Position numbers and translations under genes: made by a program. Shown piece after piece: positions 47,244 through 58,661 of a stretch of 64,000 nt of DNA (positions within the stretch are counted from its first letter, which is position 1; the number at the start of each line of letters is the position of its first letter). Source of the stretch: Phascolomyces articulosus. Taxonomy: Eukaryota > Mucoromycota > Mucoromycetes > Mucorales > Lichtheimiaceae. The stretch is from contig JAIXMP010000021.1 of NCBI GenBank assembly GCA_025677815.1, forward strand, positions 248,001 through 312,000, in the 5' to 3' direction. Under the pieces are notes generated by a model. The model made no database searches. It worked only from the letters and a program-made list of their open reading frames with translations, and was not told the DNA's origin.

Positions 47244-48018
47244 CTACATAAACTTCCAATGAATTGGACATTTGCCTTGACCTAGGTCGCCACATACAAG
47301 TTTGAATACTAAAAATAAACAAGAGTTATTATTATTTGTTATTTTTCTATTTTTTTTATTCTTCATTCTTTCTTACCAGCAGGCGATAAATCAAGACAAC
47401 CTATTATATAAAAGATAAAAGATAAAAATCAGTATATATATACAGCCATATTATAATTATAGACACCCTGAAACAGACTCCCCCCCCTCCTCAATTAACA
47501 GCTCTTCTCTCTTTTAATGTTCATGAGCTGTTTATATTTACGTACCTTCAGAACATTTTGGACATGTGTCAACAATACGTGCCTTAGTTTCACCTTTAGT
47601 TCCAGTAACATATACGTATTTATTACAATGAGGATTATTATTTGGATTTGGACCTATATAATTATTTATATCGTTACATTCATTAGATAAACCCAAAAAA
47701 ATATACATTTAATCGAGGGATTTGCTATATAGTTTTGTTTTTACCATTGTGCATTTGTGGTTTATTAATGGCCACCACTAATTCATCATTTGTATCTGTT
47801 TCTCCACATGACCCTGGACCCGCATCATAATAGGTACCAATACCAGATAAAATATCGCCTTTTATTGTATCAATTTTAGTTCGTTTCTTTTTATTTGAAT
47901 GTTTCTTTTTCTTTTTATCATGATGTTTTTCTTTTGATGAAGAAGCATTTGTTAAAGTGATGACCCAGCATAACACAATAACAAAAAGAAGAATATATAA
48001 AGAATAAGGACGCTTCAT
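47244..48018 (-). CDS. RlpA/expansin-like secreted double-psi beta-barrel protein
   Basis: Four exons, complement(join(47244..47308,47377..47400,47546..47653,47745..48018)), encode 156 residues. The third exon is only 24 nt (CLDLSPAG) and fits in phase. A signal peptide (MKRPYSLYILLFVIVLCW, ending ...TNA) precedes a Lys/His-rich linker. The barrel then shows SGIGTYYDAGPGSCG, ELVVAINKPQM, ARIVDTCPKCSEG, LDLSP and a VCGDLGQGKCPIHW ending. This matches the fungal small RlpA/barwin-like secreted proteins, some of which bind chitin or are symbiosis- or pathogen-associated; enzymatic activity is not established for most. The catalytic Asp of the VDxC type is present (VDTC). The ATG at 48018 is chosen because the longer in-frame extension to 48279 spans a TATA-like promoter sequence. 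Confidence 0.88.
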
Positions 48019-50479
48019 ATCTTTTGGGAGAGAGAGGGTGGGGTAAAATCCAATGAAAATAGTATATATACAGTGTACTACGCCAGGCAGTTCTAATATT
48101 AACAAGTAAAAAAAAAAAAGGTGTTGTGATAAAGATCCACACGCAAAAGGGGAAAACAACAAGAAGAATATAAAAAAAAAAGGTGAAGTGAATTTAATTT
48201 TATATATAAAGGAATCAGCTTCGTGAGGTTGGTCATTTATAAGTAAGGGTTCAACGCTATCATCATCACCATCAACCATTCATCATCAAGTAACTAAAAT
48301 ACAATGTAAGAAAATAAGAACTCTGCTTCTACATATGATTATCTCCCTTTTGGATCTTTTTCTTTCTGCATAATATACGGCGTATAGACATATCATATCA
48401 TTTCCAGCCATATCACCAATATTCTATCTCACTACATCACATATCATGTGATAATTTTCCCCTTGGAAAAAAAAACGAGGAGAACTCGAGGGGAAATGGA
48501 AGGAGAAAGGACAAGTAAGAAAGGGGAGATTATAAAAAAGATAGTTAGATGCCTTTTTTCATAGAGAGTTATTGTACAGTATATACATGATAATAGCTAT
48601 AACCATAATAAATGAACCCCCTCTTCTTTTACTTATTATTTAGTATATATAATGTATATATAATCTCTCCCCTTGTTATTATTTTTTCTGATCTTTGAAA
48701 AAGAACAAATTTCTATTATTTTTGTATGTAGCATTCATAACATATCAAAAAGGTGAAAAAGAGTATGATATGTGTTAATAATAACTTAGTAAACGACGAC
48801 ATCATTCACGTATTTACAAGAATAGATAAATGATATCAATACTGTATATAATTGACAGTAGTAGCATTTTAATTAAATATTATATTTAACCATCATAACA
48901 TTTTGTTTTGACCCTATATGAAAAATTATTATTATTTACCATTATTATTTATAATATTCAAGCCCATCATTCTTTTTTTTTTTACAAGATATCTAAAAAC
49001 CAATATTGACGGCCTACGTATGAAATAAAAAAAAAAGGAGAATGGAGGTACATACCATGCATCATTGATTAAACAACAGGTCAAAGAATTTTATCTTTCT
49101 GTTAAAAAAAAATTGGAAGTTGTCATAAATATAGTGTTAGTATATTAAACTACGTCACGTACATGTCAGTCCATCAGATTAGAAATTCCATCGCTCATAT
49201 TTTTTATCCTTTGGGGTCCACTTAATATTACTGAAATAACATATTCTTTTTTTATTATTAAATGACGTTTGCTTCATATAATCGATAATAATAATATCTA
49301 AATCAGCAGTTTATATCATGCATATTAGATCATTCATGCATTATAGATGTCGTGTTATCATCATTTTCATGTATTTAAAATGTATGGGTATTTTTGTTTT
49401 TTACAAGCTCATCATCTGGCTACAGTAGGTAATATACATATTACCCTTTCCTCCGTAAAAAAAAAAAAAAATAAGCCATGCAATGCATTTTTTATTTCCG
49501 GGGCAACAGCTTAGTTTACAAAACAATCAAGTACGATGACTGCAAAACAAAAAAGCATTTGATTTTATAAATTATTTTAACATGCAATATATTAGCATTA
49601 TTATTATTTATTATTTGTATGAATAGTCTTTCTTAACAGTGGCGTAAACTAAAAAAAAAAAGGAAGGAGTTGGTGGAAAGAAATGGAGTGAGGAAGGAGG
49701 GGGGACAAGATAGTATCCAATTAACTATATACGCTGATCTACTTAATAAATAACACACAGACTATATTTATGATCCAAAATATGTGATAAAAAGAATGTG
49801 ATACCCTGTTATTGAATAGATATAGATAACATTATTAAGTATACCTTTTAGATTATATATAGATTAATAAAAAAGTAAATACCTAATATTAATACGAGTA
49901 TCAACCAAAAACTGTTCGAATTGTGACGTTCATCCGTTGTCGTTCAAATATAACTTAAGTTAGTATTTCCTTATGTACCATAATACCCTTTTCTCCTTCT
50001 TTTTTTTCTTATAAACTATATATAACTATTCAGTCATTATTAGTATTCGTATTAAGTATAAGTTCTTGCGATTTACACATCATCATCACTTTTATCCTCC
50101 TTATTATCAGCGAAGACATCAATCTTACAGGGAAGAAATAAAGAAGGATTCTAATTTGGTTTTGCTATCTACTAAAACTTATATACTTGTTCAATCTATG
50201 TAATACATTAGTCGTATGTGGTTTATCATTACCGTGAAGATGCAAAATAAATATTCTACAAAGATTTTACTATTTTTTGAATATAAGATTTAGAGGTTGA
50301 TTCATATTTATCAACTTTATCAAACATTCTCAACTATAATATGAAATGTAATAATCCAATTGAAATTTTTTCAATCATATAAACTATTTGAAGATAAAGA
50401 ATGAATTAGAAGTTATATCTTTTTTAATAGCAAAAAAAAAAAAAAATGTCTGTACAAAATACGAGCGCTTGTAAACTTT
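48019..50479. other. Gene-poor AT-rich region
   Basis: About 2.5 kb. TATATATAAAA (minus strand) near 48200-48212 is a probable TATA box for the RlpA-like gene. Otherwise there are A/T homopolymers and no recognisable coding sequence. Confidence 0.45.
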
Positions 50480-51060
50480 TTTTTCTATCCAACATCAAGT
50501 GGAGACTACTACGCAGCAGAACTGGTGTCATGTCAAGACGCTTAATACGTAGCGGAGGAGAATTTAAATGTGGGGTTTGATGCTCTTGAAAAGGGGGGAG
50601 GGGTATTATTTTCAGATATTGATTTTATATGCTCCAACGGCATCCCTGTTAAACGTGTTTCATTGTTTACTAACGCAACGTTGGTTGGTACAACGTAAGG
50701 CGCCGTTTGCGTTATGTAATTGTGGATGGACACCAGCTGATGGTGGTAAGGACAGGTTTTACTTGAACGATATTCGTCACTTATTTGTAAATGATCACGT
50801 AGGGGTTCATCTTATTCTTGTTTCAATCTTCTGTATGTTCCTTGTTGAAGCTTCATGAACTCTCTTTTTCCAGCCCACCCCAAACCAAAGAAATGAATGC
50901 TTGGCGATATGCTTTTTGCTCACTATTTTTTATGATATATATTGTGCTCATATTCTCGAGTGCGGGCTTTTTGTCTTCTTCAAATTTCTGTAAAGTTTCT
51001 GTCTTTGTTGTGTTTTTTGAAATGTTCACGACGATGTCGCTCAATGCTTAAAGGAAAACG
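50480..51060 (-). pseudogene. Decayed TnpB/Fanzor-like nuclease C-terminus
   Basis: Minus-strand translation in shifting frames gives a collinear set of motifs typical of the C-terminal RuvC/zinc-ribbon part of eukaryotic TnpB (Fanzor, OrfB/IS605-IS607-like) proteins: SDEYRSSKTCPYHH (50752-50778 region), NGALRCTNQRC (50675-50710) and NRDAVGAYKINI (50617-50650). A frameshift separates the first two and a TGA lies between the second and third. A further in-frame stop precedes DEYRSSKTC. Upstream pieces such as FKKHNKD and KREFMKLQQGTYRRLKQ could be earlier parts of the same protein. Because the reading frame is broken at least three times, this is a dead remnant. Ends are approximate; no terminal repeats or guide-RNA region were found. 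Confidence 0.6.
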
Positions 51061-51647
51061 TCACAGTATTCTGTTTTTTTTTTTTTTGGATGTATACTTC
51101 AAAGACTTTGGGAGCAGTGACACATGGGGTTCAAAAGGATAGGAAGCTTTGGATGGTGACAATAATGTTGTTGTTGCTGAAAGTTATGATTAATTATAGC
51201 AACTAGTACGGAAACTGCTATTGTAGTAACAACATGATCATAGTCAATTCCTATAAATTGTAGATGCTTGCGTATCTATCAATCGCTTAATTACCGGTAC
51301 TATTGTTTTTGTTATCAATGACGAGTTTTCAGTTCAATGTTTATGTTGTAAAAATGAGATTTGAACGTGCATTATTATAGATCGTAAATGTAAATAAAAT
51401 GAATGTATGAAAAAAAGTGAAAAAGGTAAGAATTTTGATTGTTGTCGATACGTGAGGTACGGATATTTCATTTGATATATATATATATTTGTACGGTTAT
51501 GCGCCGTCGAGATTGATAATTGAGCCAAACGCGAATAGTCTTTAATAGTTATATATACAACATGAATAATACATCAACTTGTTTTTAATATGGAAAAATG
51601 TAAATATATAATAATCTAAGCCCTATTATTATATATAGTCCAGTTTG

Positions 51648-51679
<32 letters not shown>

Positions 51680-51845
51680 CTTATATATCATGTAAAATAG
51701 AAATAATGAAGAATGACCAACTTCAGTGTTTTATTATTATAGATACGTGAAGTGGAATTTATACAACACTACAATAAAATTAATTATTAAAACTATCTTG
51801 AAGAATCATATGTAAAGGATAATAGAATACTAGTATCACGTCATA
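51061..51845. other. Spacer between the Fanzor relic and the kelch gene
   Basis: Contains a T run near 51073-51087 and a TA microsatellite (51651-51679). The part nearest 51061 could hold more of the decayed element but shows no further recognisable motif. Confidence 0.4.
51651..51679. repeat. TA dinucleotide microsatellite
   Basis: About 14 TA units downstream of the kelch gene stop. Confidence 0.9.
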
Positions 51846-54041
51846 TTAAGCTCCAGTAAGTAAAGCAGCAAAACCAATAGTTCCTCCAATCGTAGCTCCT
51901 GTTATGATATGGCCACTAATCCGAGCATCTTTTATTGATTCTGATGCTTGATCGGGTGTATTGATAGGTTCTAGCTCGGGTTTTATGGCATCAACAGAAG
52001 AGATCCAAGCCCATTGATTAATATCCATTACCCATATCTTGTCTGTTTGTCTACCTCTTTCAACTAGCGTGATATCGTTACTTAAGTAGCCGAACAAAAT
52101 GTATAAATACGGCCCAGCCAGGACAGCTAATGAGTATATGCAATTTTTTTTTATATTATTTATGAAGTAGAAAATAAAAATTCAGTAAAATGAAAAACGA
52201 CATGAAGTGAAATATTTCATTCAGTTTTAAGAAAATTAGTATAGTATTGAAACCGTTTTTTAGAGGAATTAAAAAAAAATACCATTCACTTACCAGAGTG
52301 ACCATATATTGTTTGAGAATCAAAGTAGTTTGGTGTTGCTGGTTGAATTCTTATACTACTCCAACTCAATAAACCACCCTGAGTGTTTAATATATAGGCG
52401 ACGTCAGTATTTTCTAAAAGTATCAGATTTGATGCACCCCCTCCCAACAGGAGGGTAGGTAGGTATATATTACTGTGCTAAGTATGCAATAAAAATGTTC
52501 TTTTGTAGTTCGTTTTTATATAAAGATTGACAATGATGTTTTAAGCCATTCAATAATGGTATATTAACTTTAGATTCTTTACCAAAAATATCGTATACTA
52601 TTCCGCCAAATACCAAAATTTCCCCTGTGCTTGGTTCTATAAAGGAATAATAAAAAATATGTTAATAAGAGATTATATGAGTTGTTTTGTTTTCATTAAA
52701 AATCGGCAGTAACTATATTCATACTCAATTTAATAAGATACTCACTCAAGGTACCAGTATGCTTACTTCGCCTACTTGGAATTAAACTACCGCCGATAGG
52801 ACGAATAGTCCACTCCCCACTATTTGTATCAAATATTCGGACACTGTCCATTGGGATATGTTGAACGTCAGTCCCTGTAGAGTTGATAGATGAACCACCA
52901 ATGTAATAAATCGATGCTCCAACAAGTACAGAAGCATGGTCATGGTAAAGCAACGTCCCACCTTCTGCTGAAGCTCCTATTTTCCATGGTGATTCTTTGT
53001 TCTATATAAATTATAAAAACAAATATATTATGGTAAAAATATTCGCTGTTTGGAAAAGTAAAGAAGATAATAACAACTTGTTGTTGGGCCTACTTTGAGA
53101 TCCAGTATATACATTCTTGAGGATAAATCTGATTCTAATGTTACACTGCGTAATAGTAATGTACATATATTGTTTGTTCCAGTAGTAACAAGAATAACCG
53201 TGATGAGTGTTGTCATTAGCAACAATATATATAAACCTTTTCTTCAACAATAGATTATTATTTATAAGACTTTAATTTTCTCCTCCAAATACGTAGATTG
53301 TATTATCATCCGGCCCAAGGGTAGCTGTATGCGATTCGCTATAAATGTAATATAAGTACGTATACATAGTAGGTGAATATAGAGCAACAATATTATCTTT
53401 TCTGTATATCATTTACTTTTCAACTATTTTCGAAACATTGATTATTTAATTATACACTTGATAATTTTAATAAATGTGATCAACTTACACTAGAACGCCC
53501 GATCCCCTTGGTGAGACTTCAACCCATTCTTCATTATTTGACCCTATGTTATTAAACATAACTGATTGATACAATGGTGGTGCCCGAAAGCCTACTCTTC
53601 CACCATTCGCGTAGATGAGATTTTGATTTGGTACCGCTACCATTGCAAAGTTAGAATTTTCTCCAACGTTCTTATTCACTGTTTCCCATCCATCTTGTAT
53701 CTCATCTATAGTTCTGCTCTGAGACAAGTCAAGACTAATAAAGAGTTGCTCTTCATCCATAACGACAACTCCTCCATAACAATAAATCTTTGCAACTGTT
53801 GGCATAAAGATGCAACCTGAAAAAAAACATTGACACATATTAGCTTACATTTTGTACAGTTTTATTTTTTGTCTTATGATGTTCCATAAAAAAATACGCG
53901 AGTACTAGAAATAGCATTCGACTTATTTTGAAGAAATCGCTCATTTGGTTTGAAGGAATAGACTGGGAGAAAAAGGTAACTCAGTAGTAGTAACCAAGCT
54001 GGTATAGTGGTGAAAAATTGCTGCCTTGACTTTATGTTCAT
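51846..54041 (-). pseudogene. Kelch-repeat membrane protein with one broken splice donor
   Basis: Eight exons, complement(join(51846..52126,52294..52413,52583..52636,52746..53001,53094..53145,53276..53338,53489..53816,53906..54041)), would encode 429 residues with every phase matching. The only fault is the third intron, whose first base (53275) reads T where a donor G is needed; the unspliced frame meets TAA there. An N-terminal signal (PAWLLLLSYLFLPVYS) is followed by kelch blades: AKIYCYGGVV, LIYANGGRVG, SHTATLGPDDNTIYVFGGE, ASIYYIGGSS, GEILVFGGIV. A C-terminal Gly/Ala-rich hydrophobic stretch (GATIGGTIGFAALLTGA) could be a membrane anchor. Fungal kelch proteins of this layout are mostly uncharacterised. 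It could still be expressed through a rare TT-AG splice, or the base may be an error. Confidence 0.65.
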
Positions 54042-55387
54042 GATCAATAGATGAAACAAAATATTTGCAAAAAAGAGTACGCGAGAAATCTTACTTTTAT
54101 ACCTTTTTTATTTCAGATAAGCTGAGCCTGGGTAACTTTTTGTAACCACTTTGACATAATCATTTTATCAACTATATCCTATAATAATAAACTACTAAGA
54201 TGATAACTATCGACATTATTTACTGTTTTTTCAAATTTGTTTTATCAGTAGTAATGGATCTTATTTTGATTATTGTAAATGGAAAAATCTAGTCCACTTC
54301 AAAAAATGTTGATAGTATTTATGTTGAGGAAAGAATGAGTACCAGAAATAATATATTCAAAAAAGTAGAATCTTAGATTATTCCTAATATAGTCATACTC
54401 TCGTCCAAGCCTTAAAAATTCTTAAAGTAGTAGGTGTTGATAATATTCTCATGGTCATATGGGAGCACAAGAAAAATATAATTGTTCAAATTCCTTGGTT
54501 CCTGGAATTATTTTGTAACCACAATTGTAACCATAATATACTATACCATTGCACCTTATCAAGATAAAAACATGTACTACATACACACTATTCTATATCA
54601 ATATTCAGGATGGTAGTAATATATACATGTCAGATGTGTAATCAAAAAAACCAAAGGCATCCACCTACTACAGTCTGTGAGCGTTCGCTCATAAACGAAT
54701 AATATGATTCATAACGAGAGTAACAGGTTTGGAGTGAATGGAAGCTTAGCGAATATGATGGGAAATAAAAAAAAATTGCAGGTGTCATTAGATATTAACT
54801 GTGCAGGTATGCCAATTTTTTTTATAAACGTCAACAATTAGGTAAACAAAAGAAAAATAAAATGTACACCATCCCATATATATCCTTATTGACCATTTGT
54901 TTAAACTATCAATGTCTTCTTGATATTATCGCAAGCATATACTACTTTTCATATCTTTTGCTATTTGGATTTCAACCCAGTCGTAAGTTTGATGTCACGG
55001 ATCTCTTCATAAAGAACTCGATCATTAGAATTGATCTACGTATAATATTTATGAATTACACGAGACACAAAAATACCAGAAAACCTCGTTGGTGATGTTG
55101 TGCATTACATATCCTGACTCTTTTGAAAGGTGATAATAGTTGAAAGAGATTTTGGGGATCACTTTGAGGCGTTCTATACTACAATAAATACACTCACTTG
55201 GAGGAGAATTATTGCCAAATTACTTATTCACTAAAAAACTGTCTGTCGCCAAAAAAAAAAAAAAAAAAAAAAATAGAAATAACAGAGAAAGGCTCACGTG
55301 ATCTGTCAGTCAGACGAAACAGACAACCCCTAAGGCTTCGGCAAATCCTACCCGTTACCTTAAATATATTTTTTTCGAGAAATAAAA
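54042..55387. other. AT-rich spacer, divergent kelch/WDR92 promoters
   Basis: About 1.35 kb. Contains a 14-base hairpin sequence (54678-54691), an A run of about 24 bases near 55249-55272 and an unrecognised 77-codon plus-strand frame (54862-55095). No supported gene is seen. Confidence 0.45.
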
Positions 55388-56970
55388 ATGACGACACTTG
55401 TACCATTAATCAGTCGCGATCTCACATTTACACCTTATAGTATTCAATGGATACCTACTTCAGCCCGTATTTGTGCTGTAGGTGCAACGAGCCGTGGTAC
55501 AGGTACTGTTGCAGTATTTGAGTTACAATCAAATGCACTTTCTTTAGTTGGTGAAGTACGTATAGTATCTATGAAGCGATCCTATATATTTTTTTTCTCT
55601 ATATATACCATTTTTCATTGGAAGTAATAACTGATTGTCAATTTAGACCGAGACGACAACTCCTGTACGTTGCTGTACTATGGGTGCAGCAGACGGGATA
55701 ACACGTCGTTTGGCAACAGGAGACTTCGACGGTCAGTTACAACTATGGTACATATCTATATTCAAAAGGATTGGTTTCTGCAGGAGTGAGAGAGAAAGTT
55801 AACATAAGACAAGGATGATGCGTCACATCTTAAACAAAAAAGCAAAACTAAAAAAAAAAAAAAAAAAAAAAAACTAACGAGACAATATGATAAAAAAGGG
55901 ATACGAGTCGATTTGATTTACCAGTATCTACCATCAAAGCACATGAAACGATTATTAATGCTATTGATGGATGTGGAGGTGCTACTCAACCAGGAGGGGC
56001 ACGGGAAATTGCAACGGCATGTCGAGATGGTATATATCTGTATATATTTTATAATGGAAAATTATTTGAAAGGGAAAATAAAAATGGCTAATGTATGTGT
56101 ATCTACAGGCTGTGTCAAAGTATGGGATACCAGAGATTTAGAGAAATCTGTATTAGAAATTCGACCTAAACCAAAGGAACAAATGGGTGATGCTTGGGCT
56201 GTTGCTTTTGGTAAAAACCTGATGTTTCGTTTTTCTTGTTGAATATTGAATAATTGAGATTCCTCGGGTTGATATGAAAACAAATCAACTAATGGTATGT
56301 TTGAATGTGTGGACGATAGGAAATTTCGAGGATGGGAATGAACGATTATTAGCTGTTGGTTTTGATAATGGTGAACTTCAATTATTTGATATTACATCAA
56401 CTCAGTATATTTACAAGACGAAATTGGCTGCAGGAGTAAGTGAAGGGAGAGAGGGATATTTAAAATACGGGGTGGCGATCATGTACTAATATTAAACTGA
56501 CTTCATTTCTCTACATGTAAAATTAGATTTGCTCTATTCAATTCTCTGGCCCCACACGACTTACTGTTACTACATTGACAGGAATCGTAGTAGTCGAGTT
56601 TTCTAAAGATTCACCAGAAGTGATAAAACTACCTGTATGTGAAAACGATAGAATCATTGTAAAAGAAAGGAAAAGGAAAGTAAGAGCTGATTCAAATTTC
56701 TGGTTTTCTTTTTCTTTACCTTAGGGGGCAAACGATACAACAGTATGGTCCACACGACATTTACCACAAAATCCAAATTATTTTGTTTCAGCAGCGGGTG
56801 ATGGTACTATTAGTTTATGGAATCATGATGATTTGAAAAAACCATCATCCACCATCACAGTATCCAAACACCCACTTATTTCAACTGATTGGAGTATCGA
56901 TAAAAAAGGACTTTTAGCTTATTGTTCATTTGATCAAACACTTAGATTGGGTGTAGTGAAAGGTGTATAA
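55388..56970 (+). CDS. WDR92: WDR92 (Monad/DNAAF10) WD40 protein
   Basis: Seven exons, join(55388..55555,55647..55747,55899..56029,56109..56210,56320..56435,56527..56634,56725..56970), encode 323 residues. The order and wording follow animal WDR92: YSIQWIPTSARICAVG then SRGTGTVAVFEL, PVRCCTMGAA with RRLATGDFDGQLQLW, IKAHETIINAIDGCGGA, AREIATACRDGCVKVWDTR, DAWAVAFG, AVGFDNGELQLFD, STRHLPQNPNYFVSAAGDG, STDWSIDKKGLLAYCSFD then QTLRL. In animals and algae WDR92 works with R2TP/prefoldin-like chaperones in assembling axonemal dynein arms and, more generally, multi-subunit complexes. The third exon uses the acceptor AAAAAAG before GGATACG, which restores the WD Trp. It is convergent with UTP11. Confidence 0.93.
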
Positions 56971-57152
56971 TATTATTTTTAATATGGGATTACTTTTTTT
57001 TTCTTTTTTCCCCTATAATGCAATTTACATGTACAAAAGGTATACAAAAAAAAAAAAAAAACGAAACAAACAATAACTGCACGTAAAAAATATATATATA
57101 TGAAAATGTAATATGCTTTGATGACGATGGAGGATGAAGATTGATTTTTTTT

Positions 57153-58436
57153 CTATTTACTACGTCTTGCTTTCCATTTATAAACGGCAAGACCATGTTT
57201 ATCTACACCTACTTTTTTCTTATCTCCTTTACCCTATTATTATAATATTTAGTTTCCCAATGTTAGAATTATATATATATATACATTGTTTCTCGTCCTT
57301 CTTTCCTCTATACTATCATTTTTATTTACCTGTAATGCTCGTTGTATTTCAAGTTCTCGTTCTACACGTTGAAGATCAGCTTCTCGTTTAGCACGAGATG
57401 TAAATTCTTTATATTTAGCTTCTCTTTCTTTCCTTAAAGCCTATCATCATTGTAAAAAAGAACCATTCATAATTATCAGTTAATTTCATTCTTCCAATCT
57501 AAATCCTTCTCTATCTCTTTTTTTTTTTACCTTGAGCGATGCAGCATTTTCAGGTGCAATAATTTCATTCTTTTGTAATGTTGCTATACGTGGCCGATTA
57601 AATTTACGATTGACAAGTTCTGGTAAAGTGTCTAAATGTTTTGCAGGATCAAATGCTTTGGCTATATAGCAAAACAAAAGTTGAGTCGAATTCTCTCATT
57701 TAGTACTTGCTCATTTTTTACACTATTCAAAAAAAGAAAAAAAGTGAATAATATATACCTTGTTCTTTTGAATCTACAAATACAATATGATTGCTTTTCT
57801 TTGGTTTAGAAATTTCTTCCTCTTCTTCTTCATCATCATATACATTAAGCATATCTTCATCGTCTTCCAATTGTTCATCCAAAAAGTGTTGTGAATCTCG
57901 TAATTTTTCCATTTTCTAATGATAATAATATAAGTGCATTGTTTCTCTTTACAAAGAAGTATATCCCATCCTCTTTTATTTAACTATGGTACTTCCAAAA
58001 TTACCTTTTTACTGATATCACGTTGTAACTTGATATAATTCTTATCTTGGGATTTCATTAATTGAATCATTTCTGGTGGCAAAGCCTCGTTTCGTTGTTG
58101 AATATGAACGCCACCCTATAATATAGTGGGTGTATTGTTAGATCCTGGACTTACCAAAAAAAAAAACATATATGAAATAGATCTTGGGATTTTTGATCAA
58201 AGTATATCACTTGCCTTTGTTTTGGCATTAATCATTTTAAAGTAAAACTCATCGGGATTTCTAGCCAACGCCTTTTCACGTAATGCTTTCAAACGTTTTT
58301 GTTTTGAATGATAATCTCTTGCACGAAGTAAGTAATCTTTTTTCTTTTCAAGTAAACCAAGTCTTTCACGACCAGCTAATTGACCACGTTCTTTATGATT
58401 ACGCCGGTGAACGGCATTGCGCATAGAAGACGACAT
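57153..58436 (-). CDS. UTP11: UTP11, small-subunit processome component
   Basis: Six exons, complement(join(57153..57233,57330..57440,57531..57661,57759..57915,58005..58115,58215..58436)), encode 270 residues. N-terminus [19 protein letters not shown], then [51 protein letters not shown] and [13 protein letters not shown], ending with [11 protein letters not shown], all as in yeast and human UTP11. It is a nucleolar factor of 18S rRNA processing. The first intron starts GCAAGT after AAG, a GC-AG intron with an otherwise perfect donor; the alternative GT donor four bases on breaks the frame. An acidic run (EEEEEE) lies in exon 3. The gene is divergent from the RAD60-like gene across a 225 bp spacer. 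Confidence 0.94.
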
Positions 58437-58661
58437 TGTTTGACAAGATCGATCGAGAGTTGTGTGTGTGAGTGTGTTTAAAAAAAAAAAATAGAAGATC
58501 AAAAAGAACAGAAATAAAAAAAATATTTTGACTATGCGTTCCCGATTTGGTAATCAGCTTTTTACAGGAGGTTGCTTGGGTGAGAAATTAATCAAGAGGT
58601 GGTGAACACTTCTTTCGCTCACTTTCAACTTTTTTTTTAATTGGAAGAAGAACAAAATATC
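58437..58661. promoter_or_regulatory. Bidirectional promoter, UTP11 / RAD60-like
   Basis: 225 bp separate the two divergent starts. The sequence has T/A runs, a GT microsatellite near 58456-58475 in the UTP11 leader and no obvious TATA. A shared promoter is inferred from spacing only. Confidence 0.5.

Noticed and set aside
48019..48279. N-terminal extension of the RlpA-like protein
   Set aside because: The in-frame extension spans a TATA box and AT-rich leader, while the internal Met gives a clean signal peptide.
54678..54691. Palindrome TGAGCGTTCGCTCA as a transposon end
   Set aside because: No partner repeat or target duplication was found nearby; one short hairpin is expected by chance.
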